DNA from: Acidimicrobiia bacterium
GTDB lineage: Bacteria; Acidobacteriota; Vicinamibacteria; Vicinamibacterales; UBA2999
DNA: 42,333 nt
Reading direction: 5' to 3'
Assembly: GCA_016871275.1 (NCBI GenBank)
Contig: VFZG01000001.1
Span: forward strand, 1-42,333
The notes under the pieces were generated by a model. It did no database searches. It was not told the DNA's origin and saw only the letters and a list, made by a program, of their open reading frames with translations. Shown piece by piece: positions 33,399 to 42,333 of the stretch (within the stretch, counting starts at the first letter, position 1; the number at the start of each line of letters is the position of its first letter). The position numbers and the translations under genes are program-made.

Positions 33399-34204
33399 GC
33401 ACACCCGACCTGCTCGAGGCGATCGTGGCCGCCACGCGCGCCCGCGTGGACGCGGCCATGAGCCGCGAGCCTCGCGCGGCGGTCGAGCAGCGCGCCATGG
33501 CTCGCAGGCCGAATGGCCGCGCGTTCAGGGAGGGATTGGCCGACCGGCGCGCGATCAACGTGATCGCCGAATGTAAACGCCGCTCGCCATCACGAGGTGT
33601 GTTGCGCGCGGCTTACGATCCCGCCGCGGTTGCCAAGAGCTACGAGCAGGCCGGTGCCAAGGCGATCTCAGTGCTGACGGAGCCCGGATTCTTCGATGGG
33701 TCGCTGGCGCATCTCGAAGCGGTGCGCGCCGCGGTGGCCATTCCGCTGCTGCGCAAGGATTTCATCATTCACGAGTACCAATTGCTGGAGGCCAGGGCGG
33801 CCGGAGCGGACGCCATCCTGCTGGTTGTCGCGGCGCTTGACGACACCACGCTGCGATCGTTGCTCGATGCGGCGATCGGCCTGGAGTTGGCGCCGCTCGT
33901 CGAAGTGCATGATGCCGACGAGTGCCGGCGCGCCATCCACGCCGGGGCGTCGGTGATTGGCGTCAATAACCGCAACCTGCGAACCCTCGAAGTGGACCTC
34001 GACGCGTCGCGAGTCGTGGGACAGATGATCCCGCCCGATGCCGTGGGCGTCAGCGAAAGCGGGCTAAAAACGGCTGCAGACCTCCGCGCCATGCGTGAGT
34101 ATGGCTATCGCGCGTTCCTGATGGGCGAGCGCTTCATGACCGCCGCCGATCCGGGCGCGGCCCTGGCCGGCTTGCTCGAATCCCTGGGGGCCACCGCGCG
34201 GTGA
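33395..34204 (+). CDS. trpC: indole-3-glycerol phosphate synthase
   Basis: 269-residue TIM barrel. NVIAECKRRSPSRGVLR, ISVLTEPGFFDGSLAHLEAVR, PLLRKDFIIHEYQLLEARAAGADAILLV, IGVNNRNLRTLEVDL and VSESGLKT contain the conserved catalytic Lys/Glu residues. Start GTG at 33395, overlapping trpD (GTGA); its own TGA overlaps the trpF GTG. It is separate from trpF, unlike the TrpCF fusion of enterobacteria. Confidence 0.96.
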   Translation: MSTPDLLEAIVAATRARVDAAMSREPRAAVEQRAMARRPNGRAFREGLADRRAINVIAECKRRSPSRGVLRAAYDPAAVAKSYEQAGAKAISVLTEPGFFDGSLAHLEAVRAAVAIPLLRKDFIIHEYQLLEARAAGADAILLVVAALDDTTLRSLLDAAIGLELAPLVEVHDADECRRAIHAGASVIGVNNRNLRTLEVDLDASRVVGQMIPPDAVGVSESGLKTAADLRAMREYGYRAFLMGERFMTAADPGAALAGLLESLGATAR

Positions 34205-34812
34205 CCGCCTTCAAGATCTGCGGCATCACGCGTGAGGCCGACGCCGAGCTGGCTGCTTCGCTCGGCGCCTGGGCCGTCGGGTTCGTGTTGTGGCCGAAGA
34301 GCCCCCGCCACATCACGATCGACGGCGTTTGCGCGATCGTCCGCAACCTGCCGCCAGCTGTGGAGCCCGTCGGCGTGTTTGTCGATCCAACCGCGGAGGA
34401 AGTGCGGGCCGCCGCTGACGCCGGGATACGCATCGCGCAGATTCATGGCGAAGTACCGCTGGTGGATCTACCCGTCATCCGGGCGGTGCGCTTGTGTGGC
34501 GACGGCATCGAACCCGCGGTCGGCGACGCAACCATCCTGCTCGATGCCCACGATCCCGTCCGGCGGGGCGGCACCGGCACTCCGATCGACTGGCATCGTG
34601 CCGCCGCTGTCGCCCGATCGCGCCGCGTCATCCTGGCCGGCGGCCTGCGCGCCGACAACGTCGGCGAGGCGATCGCGGTCGTCAAGCCCTTTGCCGTGGA
34701 CGTGTCATCCGGCGTGGAGGCGGGGCCGGGTATCAAGGATCACGAGAGGCTGCGAGCCTTCGCGCGTGCGGTGATGCGACGGCGGCCGCAGAGAGCACAG
34801 CCCTATGAGTGA
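34201..34812 (+). CDS. trpF: phosphoribosylanthranilate isomerase
   Basis: 203 residues. The catalytic Cys is in [13 protein letters not shown], and the catalytic Asp in [40 protein letters not shown] and [15 protein letters not shown] are diagnostic. GTG start overlapping the trpC stop; it overlaps the trpB ATG by eight bases. Confidence 0.95.
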   Translation: MTAFKICGITREADAELAASLGAWAVGFVLWPKSPRHITIDGVCAIVRNLPPAVEPVGVFVDPTAEEVRAAADAGIRIAQIHGEVPLVDLPVIRAVRLCGDGIEPAVGDATILLDAHDPVRRGGTGTPIDWHRAAAVARSRRVILAGGLRADNVGEAIAVVKPFAVDVSSGVEAGPGIKDHERLRAFARAVMRRRPQRAQPYE

Positions 34813-36034
34813 ACAATCAACATGGTTTGGACGGCGCGATCCTGACGCGCGCGGCTACTACGGCGCCTTCGGCGGCCGCTACGTGCCGGAGACGCTGGTT
34901 GCCCCGATCGAGGCACTCGACGCCGAGTATCTGAAGGCGCGGCAGGACCCGGCGTTCGCGCAGGAGCTGTCCCGGCTGTTGCAGCATTACGTCGGCCGGC
35001 CCACGCCGCTCTGGGAGGCACGGCGGCTGGCGGATGCCGCCGGCGCCGGACGCGTGTTCCTGAAGCGCGAGGACCTGACGCATACCGGCGCGCACAAGAT
35101 CAACAACGCGCTGGGCCAGGCGCTGCTCGCCAGACGCATGGGCAAGTCCCGCGTGGTTGCTGAGACGGGCGCAGGCCAGCACGGTGTTGCCAGCGCGACG
35201 GCGTGCGCGTTGCTCGGGCTCGAGTGCGTGGTCTACATGGGGACCGAGGACATGCGCCGCCAGGCGCTGAACGTTTTTCGGATGCGATTGCTCGGCGCCA
35301 GGGTGGAAGGCGTCGATTCCGGCAGCCGCACGCTGAAAGACGCGATTAACGAGGCGATGCGCGACTGGGTGGCGCGCCCGGCCGACACGCACTACCTGCT
35401 CGGCTCGGCGCTCGGTCCGCATCCCTATCCGCTGATGGTGCGCGAGTTTCAGTCGGTGATTGGCCGGGAAGCGCGCCGGCAGATTCTCGAACAGGCGGGG
35501 CGGCTGCCATCGGCGGTGATCGCGTGCGTCGGCGGCGGCAGCAATGCCATCGGCATCTTCGATGCGTTCATCGACGACCGCGACGTGCGGTTGATTGGCG
35601 TGGAGGCCGGCGGTGAAGCGATTCGTCCGGGACGGCACGCCGCGCGGTTCGCCGGCGGGGCGGCCGGCGTGTTGCAGGGCACACGCACCTACGTGCTGCA
35701 GGATGCCGACGGCAACATCGAGCTCACGCACTCGGTGTCGGCGGGCCTCGACTACGCGGCGATCGGGCCGGAACACGCATGGCTGCAGGAGACCGGGCGC
35801 GCGGAGTATGCCTATGCCACCGACCACGAGGCGCTGGAGGCCTTCCAGCAGCTGGCGCGCCTCGAAGGCATCATCCCCGCGCTCGAGTCGTCTCACGCCA
35901 TCGCGCATGTCCGCAAGGCCGCCGGGCAACTCGGCAAGGACGCCGTGCTGCTGGTGAATCTCTCCGGCCGCGGCGACAAGGACGTGACCAGCGTGGAACA
36001 GATCCTGGAGGAGACGCCTCGTGTCTCGAATTGA
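34805..36034 (+). CDS. trpB: tryptophan synthase beta chain
   Basis: 409 residues. The PLP lysine is K98 in [10 protein letters not shown], with catalytic E120 in AETGAGQHG. The phosphate-binding loop is [24 protein letters not shown] is the standard N-terminus, so this is the TrpB1 type that pairs with TrpA. The last 14 bases overlap trpA. Confidence 0.97.
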   Translation: MSEQSTWFGRRDPDARGYYGAFGGRYVPETLVAPIEALDAEYLKARQDPAFAQELSRLLQHYVGRPTPLWEARRLADAAGAGRVFLKREDLTHTGAHKINNALGQALLARRMGKSRVVAETGAGQHGVASATACALLGLECVVYMGTEDMRRQALNVFRMRLLGARVEGVDSGSRTLKDAINEAMRDWVARPADTHYLLGSALGPHPYPLMVREFQSVIGREARRQILEQAGRLPSAVIACVGGGSNAIGIFDAFIDDRDVRLIGVEAGGEAIRPGRHAARFAGGAAGVLQGTRTYVLQDADGNIELTHSVSAGLDYAAIGPEHAWLQETGRAEYAYATDHEALEAFQQLARLEGIIPALESSHAIAHVRKAAGQLGKDAVLLVNLSGRGDKDVTSVEQILEETPRVSN

Positions 36035-36806
36035 GGGGAGATTCAACGAGCTGCGCGCGGCGGGGACAACCGGCCTGGTGACGTACGTCACCGCGGGCGA
36101 TCCCGACATGACGCGATCCGCCGAGATCATCACCCGCCTGGACCACGCTGGCGCCGATGTGTTGGAGATCGGCGTGCCGTTCTCCGATCCGCTGGCCGAC
36201 GGCCCGGTCATTCAGCGGGCCACCGAACGGGCCCTGGCGGCGGGCGCCACCCTGACCGGCGTCCTCGGGATGTTGACATCGCTCCGCCCCTCGATCTCCG
36301 CGCCCGTCGTCATCTTCAGCTACGCCAATCCGATACTGAGGATGGGCCTGGACACATTCGTCGCACAGGCGCAGGCGGCCGGTGTGGATGGGGTGCTGAC
36401 ACTCGACCTGCCGCCAGAGGAGGGTGAGACGTTCCGCTCCACCTTCAGGCGGGCCGGGATTGATACAATTTTCCTGTTGAGCCCCACGACGACCGTGGCG
36501 CGGATTCGGCGGGCGTCGGAGCTGGGCAGCGGCTTCCTGTACGGGATCTCGCGGCTGGGTGTCACCGGCGTACGCGACACCGTGGATGACTCCGCGCGGG
36601 AACTGGCCCAGCGGGTCAAGGCGGAAACGCGCCTGCCGCTGGCACTCGGATTCGGCATTTCGCGTCCCGAACATGTGAAGGCCGTCGGTCAGTGGGCCGA
36701 CGCCGCCGTGGTCGGCAGCGCGCTCGTGAAGGTGATCGCGGAGCACGGGCAGTCGGCTGGTCTGCTGGACGAGGTGGAAAGGTACATCCGATGGCTGCGG
36801 AACTGA
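36021..36806 (+). CDS. trpA: tryptophan synthase alpha chain
   Basis: 261 residues. Catalytic E49 ([11 protein letters not shown]) and D60 ([10 protein letters not shown]) fall at the same positions as in E. coli. [19 protein letters not shown] and [13 protein letters not shown] complete the family pattern. GTG start inside the end of trpB; overlaps aroQ by 16 bases. Confidence 0.97.
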   Translation: MSRIEGRFNELRAAGTTGLVTYVTAGDPDMTRSAEIITRLDHAGADVLEIGVPFSDPLADGPVIQRATERALAAGATLTGVLGMLTSLRPSISAPVVIFSYANPILRMGLDTFVAQAQAAGVDGVLTLDLPPEEGETFRSTFRRAGIDTIFLLSPTTTVARIRRASELGSGFLYGISRLGVTGVRDTVDDSARELAQRVKAETRLPLALGFGISRPEHVKAVGQWADAAVVGSALVKVIAEHGQSAGLLDEVERYIRWLRN

Positions 36807-37141
36807 GCCTGGAACAACTCCGCGACGAGATCGACAAGATCGACGAGGTGATCGTGCGCCTCCTCGATAGCCGCGCGCGATGCGCCTACACGGTCGGCCG
36901 GCTGAAGCATCAGCTCGGGCGCCCGATTTACGAGCCGGCGCGCGAGGCCGCGGTCATCGCGCACGTGCGGCAGGTCAACGGCACCCTCGGCGGCCCGCTG
37001 GATAGCGATGCCGTCGCGCGCTTGTACGAACGCATCATGGACGAAGCACGCCGCATCCAGCGCATTGAAGCCGAGCGCGATGCGGCAGCGCAGCGGTTGG
37101 CGGACGGCCCCACACCCGAGGCAGAAAGCGTAGAGAGCTGA
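36791..37141 (+). CDS. aroQ: chorismate mutase, AroQ type
   Basis: 116-residue helical protein. LRDEIDKIDEVIVRLLDSRARCAYTVGRLK has R11, R28/R30 and K39 of the AroQ active site, and EPAREAAVIAHVR supplies R51. The second half, DSDAVARLYERIMDEARRIQ, is the third helix. It turns chorismate into prephenate for Tyr and Phe. The ATG at 36791 lies within trpA. A longer frame upstream in trpA is not part of the family. Confidence 0.92.
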   Translation: MAAELSLEQLRDEIDKIDEVIVRLLDSRARCAYTVGRLKHQLGRPIYEPAREAAVIAHVRQVNGTLGGPLDSDAVARLYERIMDEARRIQRIEAERDAAAQRLADGPTPEAESVES

Positions 37142-37143
37142 TC

Positions 37144-38190
37144 ATGGTTGTTGTGATGAAAGAACGCGCGAGCGATACCGAGGTCGAAGCGGTCATCGCG
37201 CAACTGGTCGAACAAGGCATGGACGTGCACCGCTCGACCGGCGCCTCGCGCATCGTGCTGGGGGTGGTCGGCGGCGGCAAGGTCGACCCGCGGTTGATCG
37301 AGCTGCTGCCCGGCGTCCACGAGGTCGTGCGCATCTCAGAGCCCTACAAGCTCGCCAGCCGGACGTTTCAGGCCGAAGACACCGTCATCACTATCGGCGA
37401 TCTCCGCATCGGCGGCGACGAAGTGATCGTGATGGCCGGCCCGTGCTCGGCGGAACACGAGCAGCAGGTCCACGCGACGGCGGCCGCGGTGAAGCGCGCC
37501 GGCGCCAAGGTGCTCAGAGGCGGCGCGTTCAAGCCGCGTTCCTCACCCTACAGCTTCCAGGGCATGGGCGAAGCCGGCCTGCAGCTGCTGCGCGAGGGCG
37601 CCAACGCCCATGGTCTCAAGCTGGTCACCGAGGTGATGGACGCCAGCCAGATCGAGGTGATCGGCAAGTACGCCGACATTTATCAGGTCGGCGCGCGCAA
37701 CATGCAGAACTTCACCCTGCTCCGCGAGCTGGGGCGCACCCGCAAGCCGATTCTGCTCAAGCGCGGCATTGCCGCGACCATGGAGGAGTGGTTGTTGTCG
37801 GCGGAATACATCCTCGCCGGCGGCAATAAGGACGTCATCCTCTGCGAGCGCGGCATCCGCACGTTCGAGACGTTCACCCGCAACACGCTCGACCTGTCGG
37901 CGATCCCGATCGTCAAGGAGCTGTCCCACTTGCCGGTCTTCGTGGATCCGAGCCACGGCATGGGCCGTCGCGACAAGGTGGCGCCGATGGCGCGCGCGGC
38001 CGTCGCTGCGGGTGCGGACGGCTTGATTATCGAAGTCCACAACGATCCTGATCACGCGATGAGCGATGGCGCGCAGTCAATGTTCCCGGCACAGTTCGAT
38101 CGCCTGATGGCGGAACTGCGAATCATTGCGCCGGCCATCGGCCGCAGCATCTGCCTCGAGCCCGTCGCCCGCCGCGGCTGGGCCAGATAG
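37144..38190 (+). CDS. aroF: 3-deoxy-7-phosphoheptulonate synthase, class I-beta
   Basis: First step of the shikimate pathway, PEP plus erythrose 4-phosphate to DAHP. 348 residues. An N-terminal ferredoxin-like domain (about 1-75, MVVVMKERASDTEVEAV...) precedes the barrel, as in the Thermotoga and Bacillus-type enzymes where it gives Tyr/Phe or prephenate feedback control. Barrel motifs: VMAGPCSAEHEQQ, KVLRGGAFKPRSSPYSFQG, YADIYQVGARNMQNF, ILLKRG and PVFVDPSHGMGRRDKV. It starts two bases after the aroQ stop; in other bacteria this domain can be an AroQ-like module, here a separate neighbouring gene. Confidence 0.96.
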   Translation: MVVVMKERASDTEVEAVIAQLVEQGMDVHRSTGASRIVLGVVGGGKVDPRLIELLPGVHEVVRISEPYKLASRTFQAEDTVITIGDLRIGGDEVIVMAGPCSAEHEQQVHATAAAVKRAGAKVLRGGAFKPRSSPYSFQGMGEAGLQLLREGANAHGLKLVTEVMDASQIEVIGKYADIYQVGARNMQNFTLLRELGRTRKPILLKRGIAATMEEWLLSAEYILAGGNKDVILCERGIRTFETFTRNTLDLSAIPIVKELSHLPVFVDPSHGMGRRDKVAPMARAAVAAGADGLIIEVHNDPDHAMSDGAQSMFPAQFDRLMAELRIIAPAIGRSICLEPVARRGWAR

Positions 38191-38197
38191 GTGGTTG

Positions 38198-38971
38198 GTG
38201 CAGGGAATCGCGATTGTCGGGCCGGGGCTGATCGGCACCTCCGTGGCGCTCGCGGCGAGGCGGCGCTGGCCAGATGCAGTCATCAAGACCGTCGACCGGG
38301 GCGAGTCGTTGAGCGGCATCGGCCATGCGATGGTGGTGGTCCTGTCGGCGCCCGTTGACGTGATCCTCGACACCATCCCGGCACTGCCGCGGGTCATCCA
38401 ATCAGAGGCGCTGGTGATCGATACCGGCAGCACGAAGCGCGCGATCATGGCGGCGGCAGCGAACGCCGGCCTCCGGCAGTTCGTGGGCGGTCACCCCATG
38501 GCCGGCGGCACCGGCGTCTCGGAGGCGCGTGCCGATCTCTTCGACGGACGCCCCTGGTTCCTCACCAGCCCCGACGCGCCGGACGCACTCCGCCGCGCCT
38601 CACAACTCGTCGACGCGCTTGGCGCGCGGCCGGTGGTGCTGTCCGATCGGGGCGAGGAGCACGATCGCCTGATGGCGGCGATCAGTCACCTGCCGCAGGT
38701 GACCGCCACGATGCTGATGACCGTCGTCGCCAGGACGGTCGGCACCGAGCACCTGCAGTGGGCAGGCAGCGGACTCCGGGACACGACGCGGCTCGCCACG
38801 AGCTCCGCGGCGGTGTGGCAGAGCATCCTGTCGAGCAACAAGGATGAGCTCAGGCCGCTGCTGAAGTCCCTGGCCTCCGAGCTGGCCACCTTCGCGGATC
38901 GCCTCGACGATCACGAATCGGTGCAGCAGGTGTTCGACGAGGCCAATCGCGCCAAGACGGCCGCCGGGTAG
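38198..38971 (+). CDS. tyrA: prephenate dehydrogenase
   Basis: 257 residues from a GTG at 38198. The NAD-binding GPGLIG spans 8-13. IDTGSTKRAIM and FVGGHPMAGG (H99) are the TyrA family motifs, and SSAAVWQSILSSNKDEL is the helical dimer domain. No ACT domain follows, so allosteric control by Tyr at this protein is less likely. The start is uncertain: a TTG at 38195 is adjacent, and the frame is open further up inside aroF. Last gene of the aromatic operon; no pheA is seen. Confidence 0.93.
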   Translation: MQGIAIVGPGLIGTSVALAARRRWPDAVIKTVDRGESLSGIGHAMVVVLSAPVDVILDTIPALPRVIQSEALVIDTGSTKRAIMAAAANAGLRQFVGGHPMAGGTGVSEARADLFDGRPWFLTSPDAPDALRRASQLVDALGARPVVLSDRGEEHDRLMAAISHLPQVTATMLMTVVARTVGTEHLQWAGSGLRDTTRLATSSAAVWQSILSSNKDELRPLLKSLASELATFADRLDDHESVQQVFDEANRAKTAAG

Positions 38972-38980
38972 AATCACCGT

Positions 38981-39676
38981 ATGAACAAAGTGTTGGCCAC
39001 GGCTGACGAAGCGGTCGCCGTCATTCCGGACGGCGCGACCATCATGGTCGGCGGGTTTGGGCTCTGCGGCATTCCCGAGCACCTGCTGGCCGCGCTGCAC
39101 CGCCGCGGCACCACGCAGCTCACCATCGTCAGCAACAACGCCGGCGTGGACGACTACGGCGTCGGGCCGTTGCTGCGCGCCCGGCAGATCCGCAAGATGA
39201 TCGCGACCTACGTGGGCGAGAACAAGGAATTCGAGCGGCAGTTCCTCCAGCAGGAGATCGAGGTCGAGCTCGTGCCGCAGGGCACCTTCTCGGAGCGGAT
39301 GCGCGCCGCCGGCGCGGGCATCGGCGGCTTCTTCACGCCGACCGGCGCCGGCACGCTGATCGCCGAAGGCAAGGAAAGCCGGGTGATCAACGGCCGGACG
39401 TTCATCCTCGAAGCGCCATTGCACGCCGACTTCGCGTTCGTGAAGGCGTGGAAAGGCGATCGCGCCGGCAACCTGGTGTTTCGCAAGACCGCGCGCAACT
39501 TCAACCCCATGATGGCCACCGCGGCGCGGCACACGATTGCCGAAGTCGAACAGCTGGTGCCGAATGGCGCGCTGGATCCCGACGGCATTCACACCCCAGG
39601 CATCTTCGTGAAGCGGATCATCCAGGGGCGGTCGTACGAGAAGCGTGTCGAAAAGAGGACGATTCGCAATGGATAA
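38981..39676 (+). CDS. scoA: 3-oxoacid CoA-transferase subunit A
   Basis: 231 residues. [18 protein letters not shown] is the CoA-transferase family I subunit A signature. [22 protein letters not shown] and [15 protein letters not shown] also fit succinyl-CoA:3-ketoacid CoA-transferase. It moves CoA between succinate and acetoacetate; an acetate or butyrate-type enzyme is possible. It begins 9 bases after the tyrA stop and overlaps subunit B by eight bases. TAGAAT lies 6 bases before its ATG, of which TAG is the tyrA stop. Confidence 0.94.
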   Translation: MNKVLATADEAVAVIPDGATIMVGGFGLCGIPEHLLAALHRRGTTQLTIVSNNAGVDDYGVGPLLRARQIRKMIATYVGENKEFERQFLQQEIEVELVPQGTFSERMRAAGAGIGGFFTPTGAGTLIAEGKESRVINGRTFILEAPLHADFAFVKAWKGDRAGNLVFRKTARNFNPMMATAARHTIAEVEQLVPNGALDPDGIHTPGIFVKRIIQGRSYEKRVEKRTIRNG

Positions 39677-40316
39677 ACGCGATCGCATCGTTCAGCGCAT
39701 TGCGCGCGACCTGCGCGACGGCGACTACGTCAACCTCGGCATCGGCATGCCGACGCTCGTGGCCAACTGCCTACCGCCGGGCGTCGAGATCACCCTGCAC
39801 TCAGAAAACGGCATGCTCGGTGTCGGGCCGTATCCCACCGAAGACCATGTGGACCCTGACCTGATCAACGCCGGCAAGGAAGTGGTGACCGAGCTGCCCG
39901 GCACGTCGTACTTCAGCAGCGCCGATTCGTTCGCCATGGTTCGTGGCGGGCACATCGACGTCACCGTACTCGGCGCGCTGGAAGTCGATCAGGAAGGGAA
40001 CCTTGCCAACTGGATGATCCCCGGCAAGATGGTCAAGGGCATGGGCGGCGCGATGGACCTGGTCGCCGGCGCCAAGCGGGTCATCATTGCGATGGAGCAC
40101 GTCACCAAGGACGGCGGGCACAAGATCCTCGAGCAGTGCACGCTGCCGCTGACCGGCCTGAAGGTCGTCAACCGCATCGTCACCGAGCTGGCGGTGATCG
40201 ACGTCACCGAGCATGGCCTGGTGCTGCGCGAGATTGCCACGGACACGGCCCTGGATGCGGTCGTCGCGGCCACCGGCGCGAAACTGACCATTGCGGAACC
40301 GCTGGGACGGTTTTAA
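39669..40316 (+). CDS. scoB: 3-oxoacid CoA-transferase subunit B
   Basis: 215 residues. The catalytic Glu is E46 in [63 protein letters not shown] and [19 protein letters not shown] are diagnostic of subunit B. The ATG at 39669 overlaps subunit A. Confidence 0.95.
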   Translation: MDKRDRIVQRIARDLRDGDYVNLGIGMPTLVANCLPPGVEITLHSENGMLGVGPYPTEDHVDPDLINAGKEVVTELPGTSYFSSADSFAMVRGGHIDVTVLGALEVDQEGNLANWMIPGKMVKGMGGAMDLVAGAKRVIIAMEHVTKDGGHKILEQCTLPLTGLKVVNRIVTELAVIDVTEHGLVLREIATDTALDAVVAATGAKLTIAEPLGRF

Positions 40317-40340
40317 CGTCCGCAGGGAAGTGGAGGCCCA

Positions 40341-41345
40341 ATGCGCAAGGCGTGGTTGACGCTCTTCGCCCTCACCCTGCTGCTCCAGCCGTCAGTGGCC
40401 GCGCAATCCCAGGACTCCACGACCCATCGCCTGACCGGCACCCGCATCGCGTTCGGCCAGGACGTCCGCATCGAGCGTGATGAAGAGGTCACCGACGCCG
40501 TCATCGTGGTTGGCGGCAGCGCCACGATCGATGGACGCGTCCGCGACGGCGTGGTGGTCGTAGGAGGCAACCTCTCTCTCAACGCCACGGCGGATGTCCG
40601 CGGCGATATCGTCCTGGTGGGCGGCACGCTGACGCGCGATCCCGGCGCCCGGCTGGTGGGCGGCGTGACCTACGTGTCGTTCGGTGACTGGTCGCGGCGT
40701 AGCTTCAGCTGGTTCCCCAGCGTGCGCTTCGGCGAAATGAGCCACTGGCTCAGTTTGGCCGGCACCGTCGCCCGTGTGTCGGTGCTCGGGCTGCTGATGG
40801 CCATGATGTTGATCGTGGCCCGTGCGCCGGTGGCGCGCGTTGGCCGCGCCGCGCTTGCCGAGCCGCTCAAGTCGCTGGTCGTCGGGCTGGCGGCGGAAAT
40901 CTTCTTCATCCCGCTGCTGATCGCCGCATCGATTGGCCTGGCGCTGACCATCATCGGCCTTCCGTTCGTCGCGGTGCTCGTGCCGATCGCGGTCATCCTG
41001 CTGGTGTTTGCGTTCGTGCTCGGCTTCACGGCGCTGGCGTGCCGGCTGGGCGAGTGGGTTGAAGATCGCCTCGGCTGGCAGCCGGGCAACGCCTTGCTCG
41101 CCACGGCGATCGGTTTCATCATCCTGCTGGCGCCGACGTTGCTGGCGCGCGCCATGAACGTGGCGTCCGACAACGTGGCGCCGCTGACGTGGGTGATGGT
41201 GTCGATCGGCACGACGGAGGAATTCATCGCCTGGACGATTGGACTCGGCGCCGCGATCACGACCGGCCTGGGCCGGTGGTACACCGTGCCGCCGCCGATC
41301 ACCGCGCGACCGGCGGAACCAACAGCGGTCCCAAGCGCGTTCTAG
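40341..41345 (+). CDS. membrane protein with bactofilin-like exported repeat region
   Basis: 334 residues. A signal peptide (MRKAWLTLFALTLLLQPSVAA) is followed by short beta repeats of the kind ATIDGRVRDGVVVVGGNLSLNATADVRGDIVLVGGTLT (in order, about residues 52-95), like polymer-forming bactofilin turns. Then about four membrane segments lie between residues 130 and 315. A good Shine-Dalgarno (GGAGG) sits 6 bases before the ATG. Its stop TAG shares the sequence CTAG with the stop of the convergent gene. Function unknown. Confidence 0.8.
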   Translation: MRKAWLTLFALTLLLQPSVAAQSQDSTTHRLTGTRIAFGQDVRIERDEEVTDAVIVVGGSATIDGRVRDGVVVVGGNLSLNATADVRGDIVLVGGTLTRDPGARLVGGVTYVSFGDWSRRSFSWFPSVRFGEMSHWLSLAGTVARVSVLGLLMAMMLIVARAPVARVGRAALAEPLKSLVVGLAAEIFFIPLLIAASIGLALTIIGLPFVAVLVPIAVILLVFAFVLGFTALACRLGEWVEDRLGWQPGNALLATAIGFIILLAPTLLARAMNVASDNVAPLTWVMVSIGTTEEFIAWTIGLGAAITTGLGRWYTVPPPITARPAEPTAVPSAF

Positions 41346-41785
41346 AAGCCGGGGTCGCCGAGGCCGGCGCGGACCTGCACCTGCGTGTTCGCCGCGGCGA
41401 CGACGCGGGTGCTCTTCTTGAATCGCACGAACACCCGGTACGAGCCGGCGTTCTTGAACTGACGCTCGATGGTGTAGCGCCGTCTGATGGTGCTCTTGCC
41501 GGCCTCGTACGGGGCGCAGTCGCTCTCCTGGGTCGACCGTGTCAGGTCGTCCCATTCCCACTCCAGCGTCGGGCAGTAGAAGTCCTCGAAGTCGTCGGAC
41601 CCGCCCTTGACCTCGACCACCATCACCACGCGCGAGGGCGCGAAGGAGATGGCCGGGGTCGCCTTGAGTGATAAGCTTGGCTTCTTGCCGCCCTGTTCGC
41701 GGGCTTGTAGGGCAGCGGACGGGATGAGTATTAACGCGCTGAACGCCAGGACGACGACCTGGGCGACGCCTGATGTTTGTGTCAT
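41342..41785 (-). CDS. small exported protein of unknown function
   Basis: 147 residues with a signal peptide (MTQTSGVAQVVVLAFSALILIPSAALQA). The rest is beta-rich with two Cys (YCPTLEWEWDD, SDCAPYE), which could form a disulphide, and RFKNAGSYRVFVRFKK-type strands (QFKNAGSYRVFVRFKK here) resembling an Ig/PKD-like fold. The ATG at 41785 has a GGGAGA Shine-Dalgarno before it and is preferred over the ATG at 41800. Confidence 0.7.
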   Translation of the reverse strand: MTQTSGVAQVVVLAFSALILIPSAALQAREQGGKKPSLSLKATPAISFAPSRVVMVVEVKGGSDDFEDFYCPTLEWEWDDLTRSTQESDCAPYEAGKSTIRRRYTIERQFKNAGSYRVFVRFKKSTRVVAAANTQVQVRAGLGDPGF

Positions 41786-41834
41786 GAGCAGGTCTCCCAA
41801 TGCAGGCTGGGCGCAGAGAGAATTCTAACCCAAC

Positions 41835-42333
41835 ATGCACGCACCGTACGAAGTGCCCCGCATCGTGGTCAGTGGCTCGCCGCTCGCCGATGCGGACGTC
41901 GACCTCATCATTATTCCCGTCGCCGAAGACGGCGCCGAGTCAGCCGCCAGGCACCACGACGGGCCGCTGGGCAACGAACTGCGCTCCGCGCTGGATCGTG
42001 GCGAGTTCCGCGGCAAGGCGAACGAGATCTTCACGGCACGTCCGGCCGGCTGGCGCGCGTCGCGCGTCGTGTTCGTCGGCGGTGGCCCGCGCCACGAGGT
42101 CGGTGCCGAGCGCATCCGGCGCATGGCCGTTTCAGCCGCGCAGGCGGCTCGCCACCAGAAGCGGGCGCGCATCGCCTGGGCCGACCTGGAACCGGGCACG
42201 CTGGGCGCCGCGGCGCGGATTGAACTCGTGGCCGAGGCCTTCGTACTGGCGAACTTCGACAACGGCGTGCACAAGAGCCGGGACGGCCAGCGGTTCTTCA
42301 TTTCAGATGCGACCATCCTGACGTCTGACGATG
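41835..42333 (+). CDS. pepA: leucyl aminopeptidase (M17), N-terminal part
   Basis: The frame from the ATG at 41835 runs off the window, showing 166 residues. They fit the peptidase M17 N-terminal macro-like domain: VDLIIIPVAEDG, VVFVGGGPRHEVGAERIRRMAVSAAQAA and ELVAEAFVLANFDNGVHKS, the last just before where the catalytic domain should begin. The metal-binding catalytic residues lie beyond the window, so the call rests on the N-domain only. Confidence 0.7.
   Translation, partial: MHAPYEVPRIVVSGSPLADADVDLIIIPVAEDGAESAARHHDGPLGNELRSALDRGEFRGKANEIFTARPAGWRASRVVFVGGGPRHEVGAERIRRMAVSAAQAARHQKRARIAWADLEPGTLGAAARIELVAEAFVLANFDNGVHKSRDGQRFFISDATILTSDD

Overview
The window is GC-rich, densely packed bacterial chromosome with no phage, insertion sequence, CRISPR or plasmid genes. 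The cell is Gram-negative: it encodes a BamD lipoprotein, several Sec-exported proteins and a beta-barrel-like protein. Taken together, the exported MtaD-like deaminase, the S55/SpoIVB-like peptidase, the free-standing PASTA protein in a def-fmt-rsmB-rpe operon and a dispersed 'LRLRSGQ'-encoding repeat suggest an acidobacterium of the Vicinamibacteria type. That assignment is inference; no rRNA is present.

Layout. 1-5.8 kb: the start of a GT-C type membrane glycosyltransferase (cut by the window edge), tRNA-Val(CAC), upp, an exported amidohydrolase, hpt, then a translationally coupled trio (RpiB-like protein with a EutT/EutQ-like N-terminal domain, DeoC with a helical, Cys-rich N-terminal extension, and a small exported protein) and tRNA-Gly(CCC). 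5.8-8.9 kb: phosphomannomutase/phosphoglucomutase coupled to a sugar-1-phosphate nucleotidyltransferase (NDP-sugar supply), divergent from pgsA. 9-17.4 kb: a long minus-strand run, aroC-def-fmt-rsmB-PASTA-rpe-thioesterase-epimerase-bamD-exported protein, mostly with overlapping or abutting ends. 17.5-21.5 kb: a sigma54-type activator and two Dpp/Opp-type ABC permeases. 21.5-28.6 kb: a TPR protein, an ECF sigma factor with its zinc-finger anti-sigma factor behind a clear sigma-E-type promoter, and a coupled pair of a propeller-like exported protein and an S55 peptidase-like protein.

28.6-39 kb is the most striking part. A single plus-strand operon carries aroDE (fused), trpE, trpG, trpD, trpC, trpF, trpB, trpA, aroQ, aroF and tyrA, almost all with overlapping start and stop codons. 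It is preceded by a promoter, a 33-codon leader peptide containing Phe, two Tyr and three Trp codons, and mutually exclusive antiterminator and terminator hairpins. This is a classical ribosome-mediated attenuator that would place Trp, Tyr and much of the shikimate pathway under one control. 39-42.3 kb: a two-subunit 3-oxoacid CoA-transferase, a bactofilin-like membrane protein, a small exported protein and the 5' end of a leucyl aminopeptidase gene.

The best candidates for something undescribed are the aromatic supra-operon attenuator and the RpiB-like/DeoC pair. That pair looks like the enzyme core of a sugar-phosphate bacterial microcompartment with its targeting extensions but with no shell genes in view. 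In the RpiB-like protein the usual catalytic Cys is replaced by Asp. Protein positions are hand counts from the chosen starts and may be off by a residue or two.
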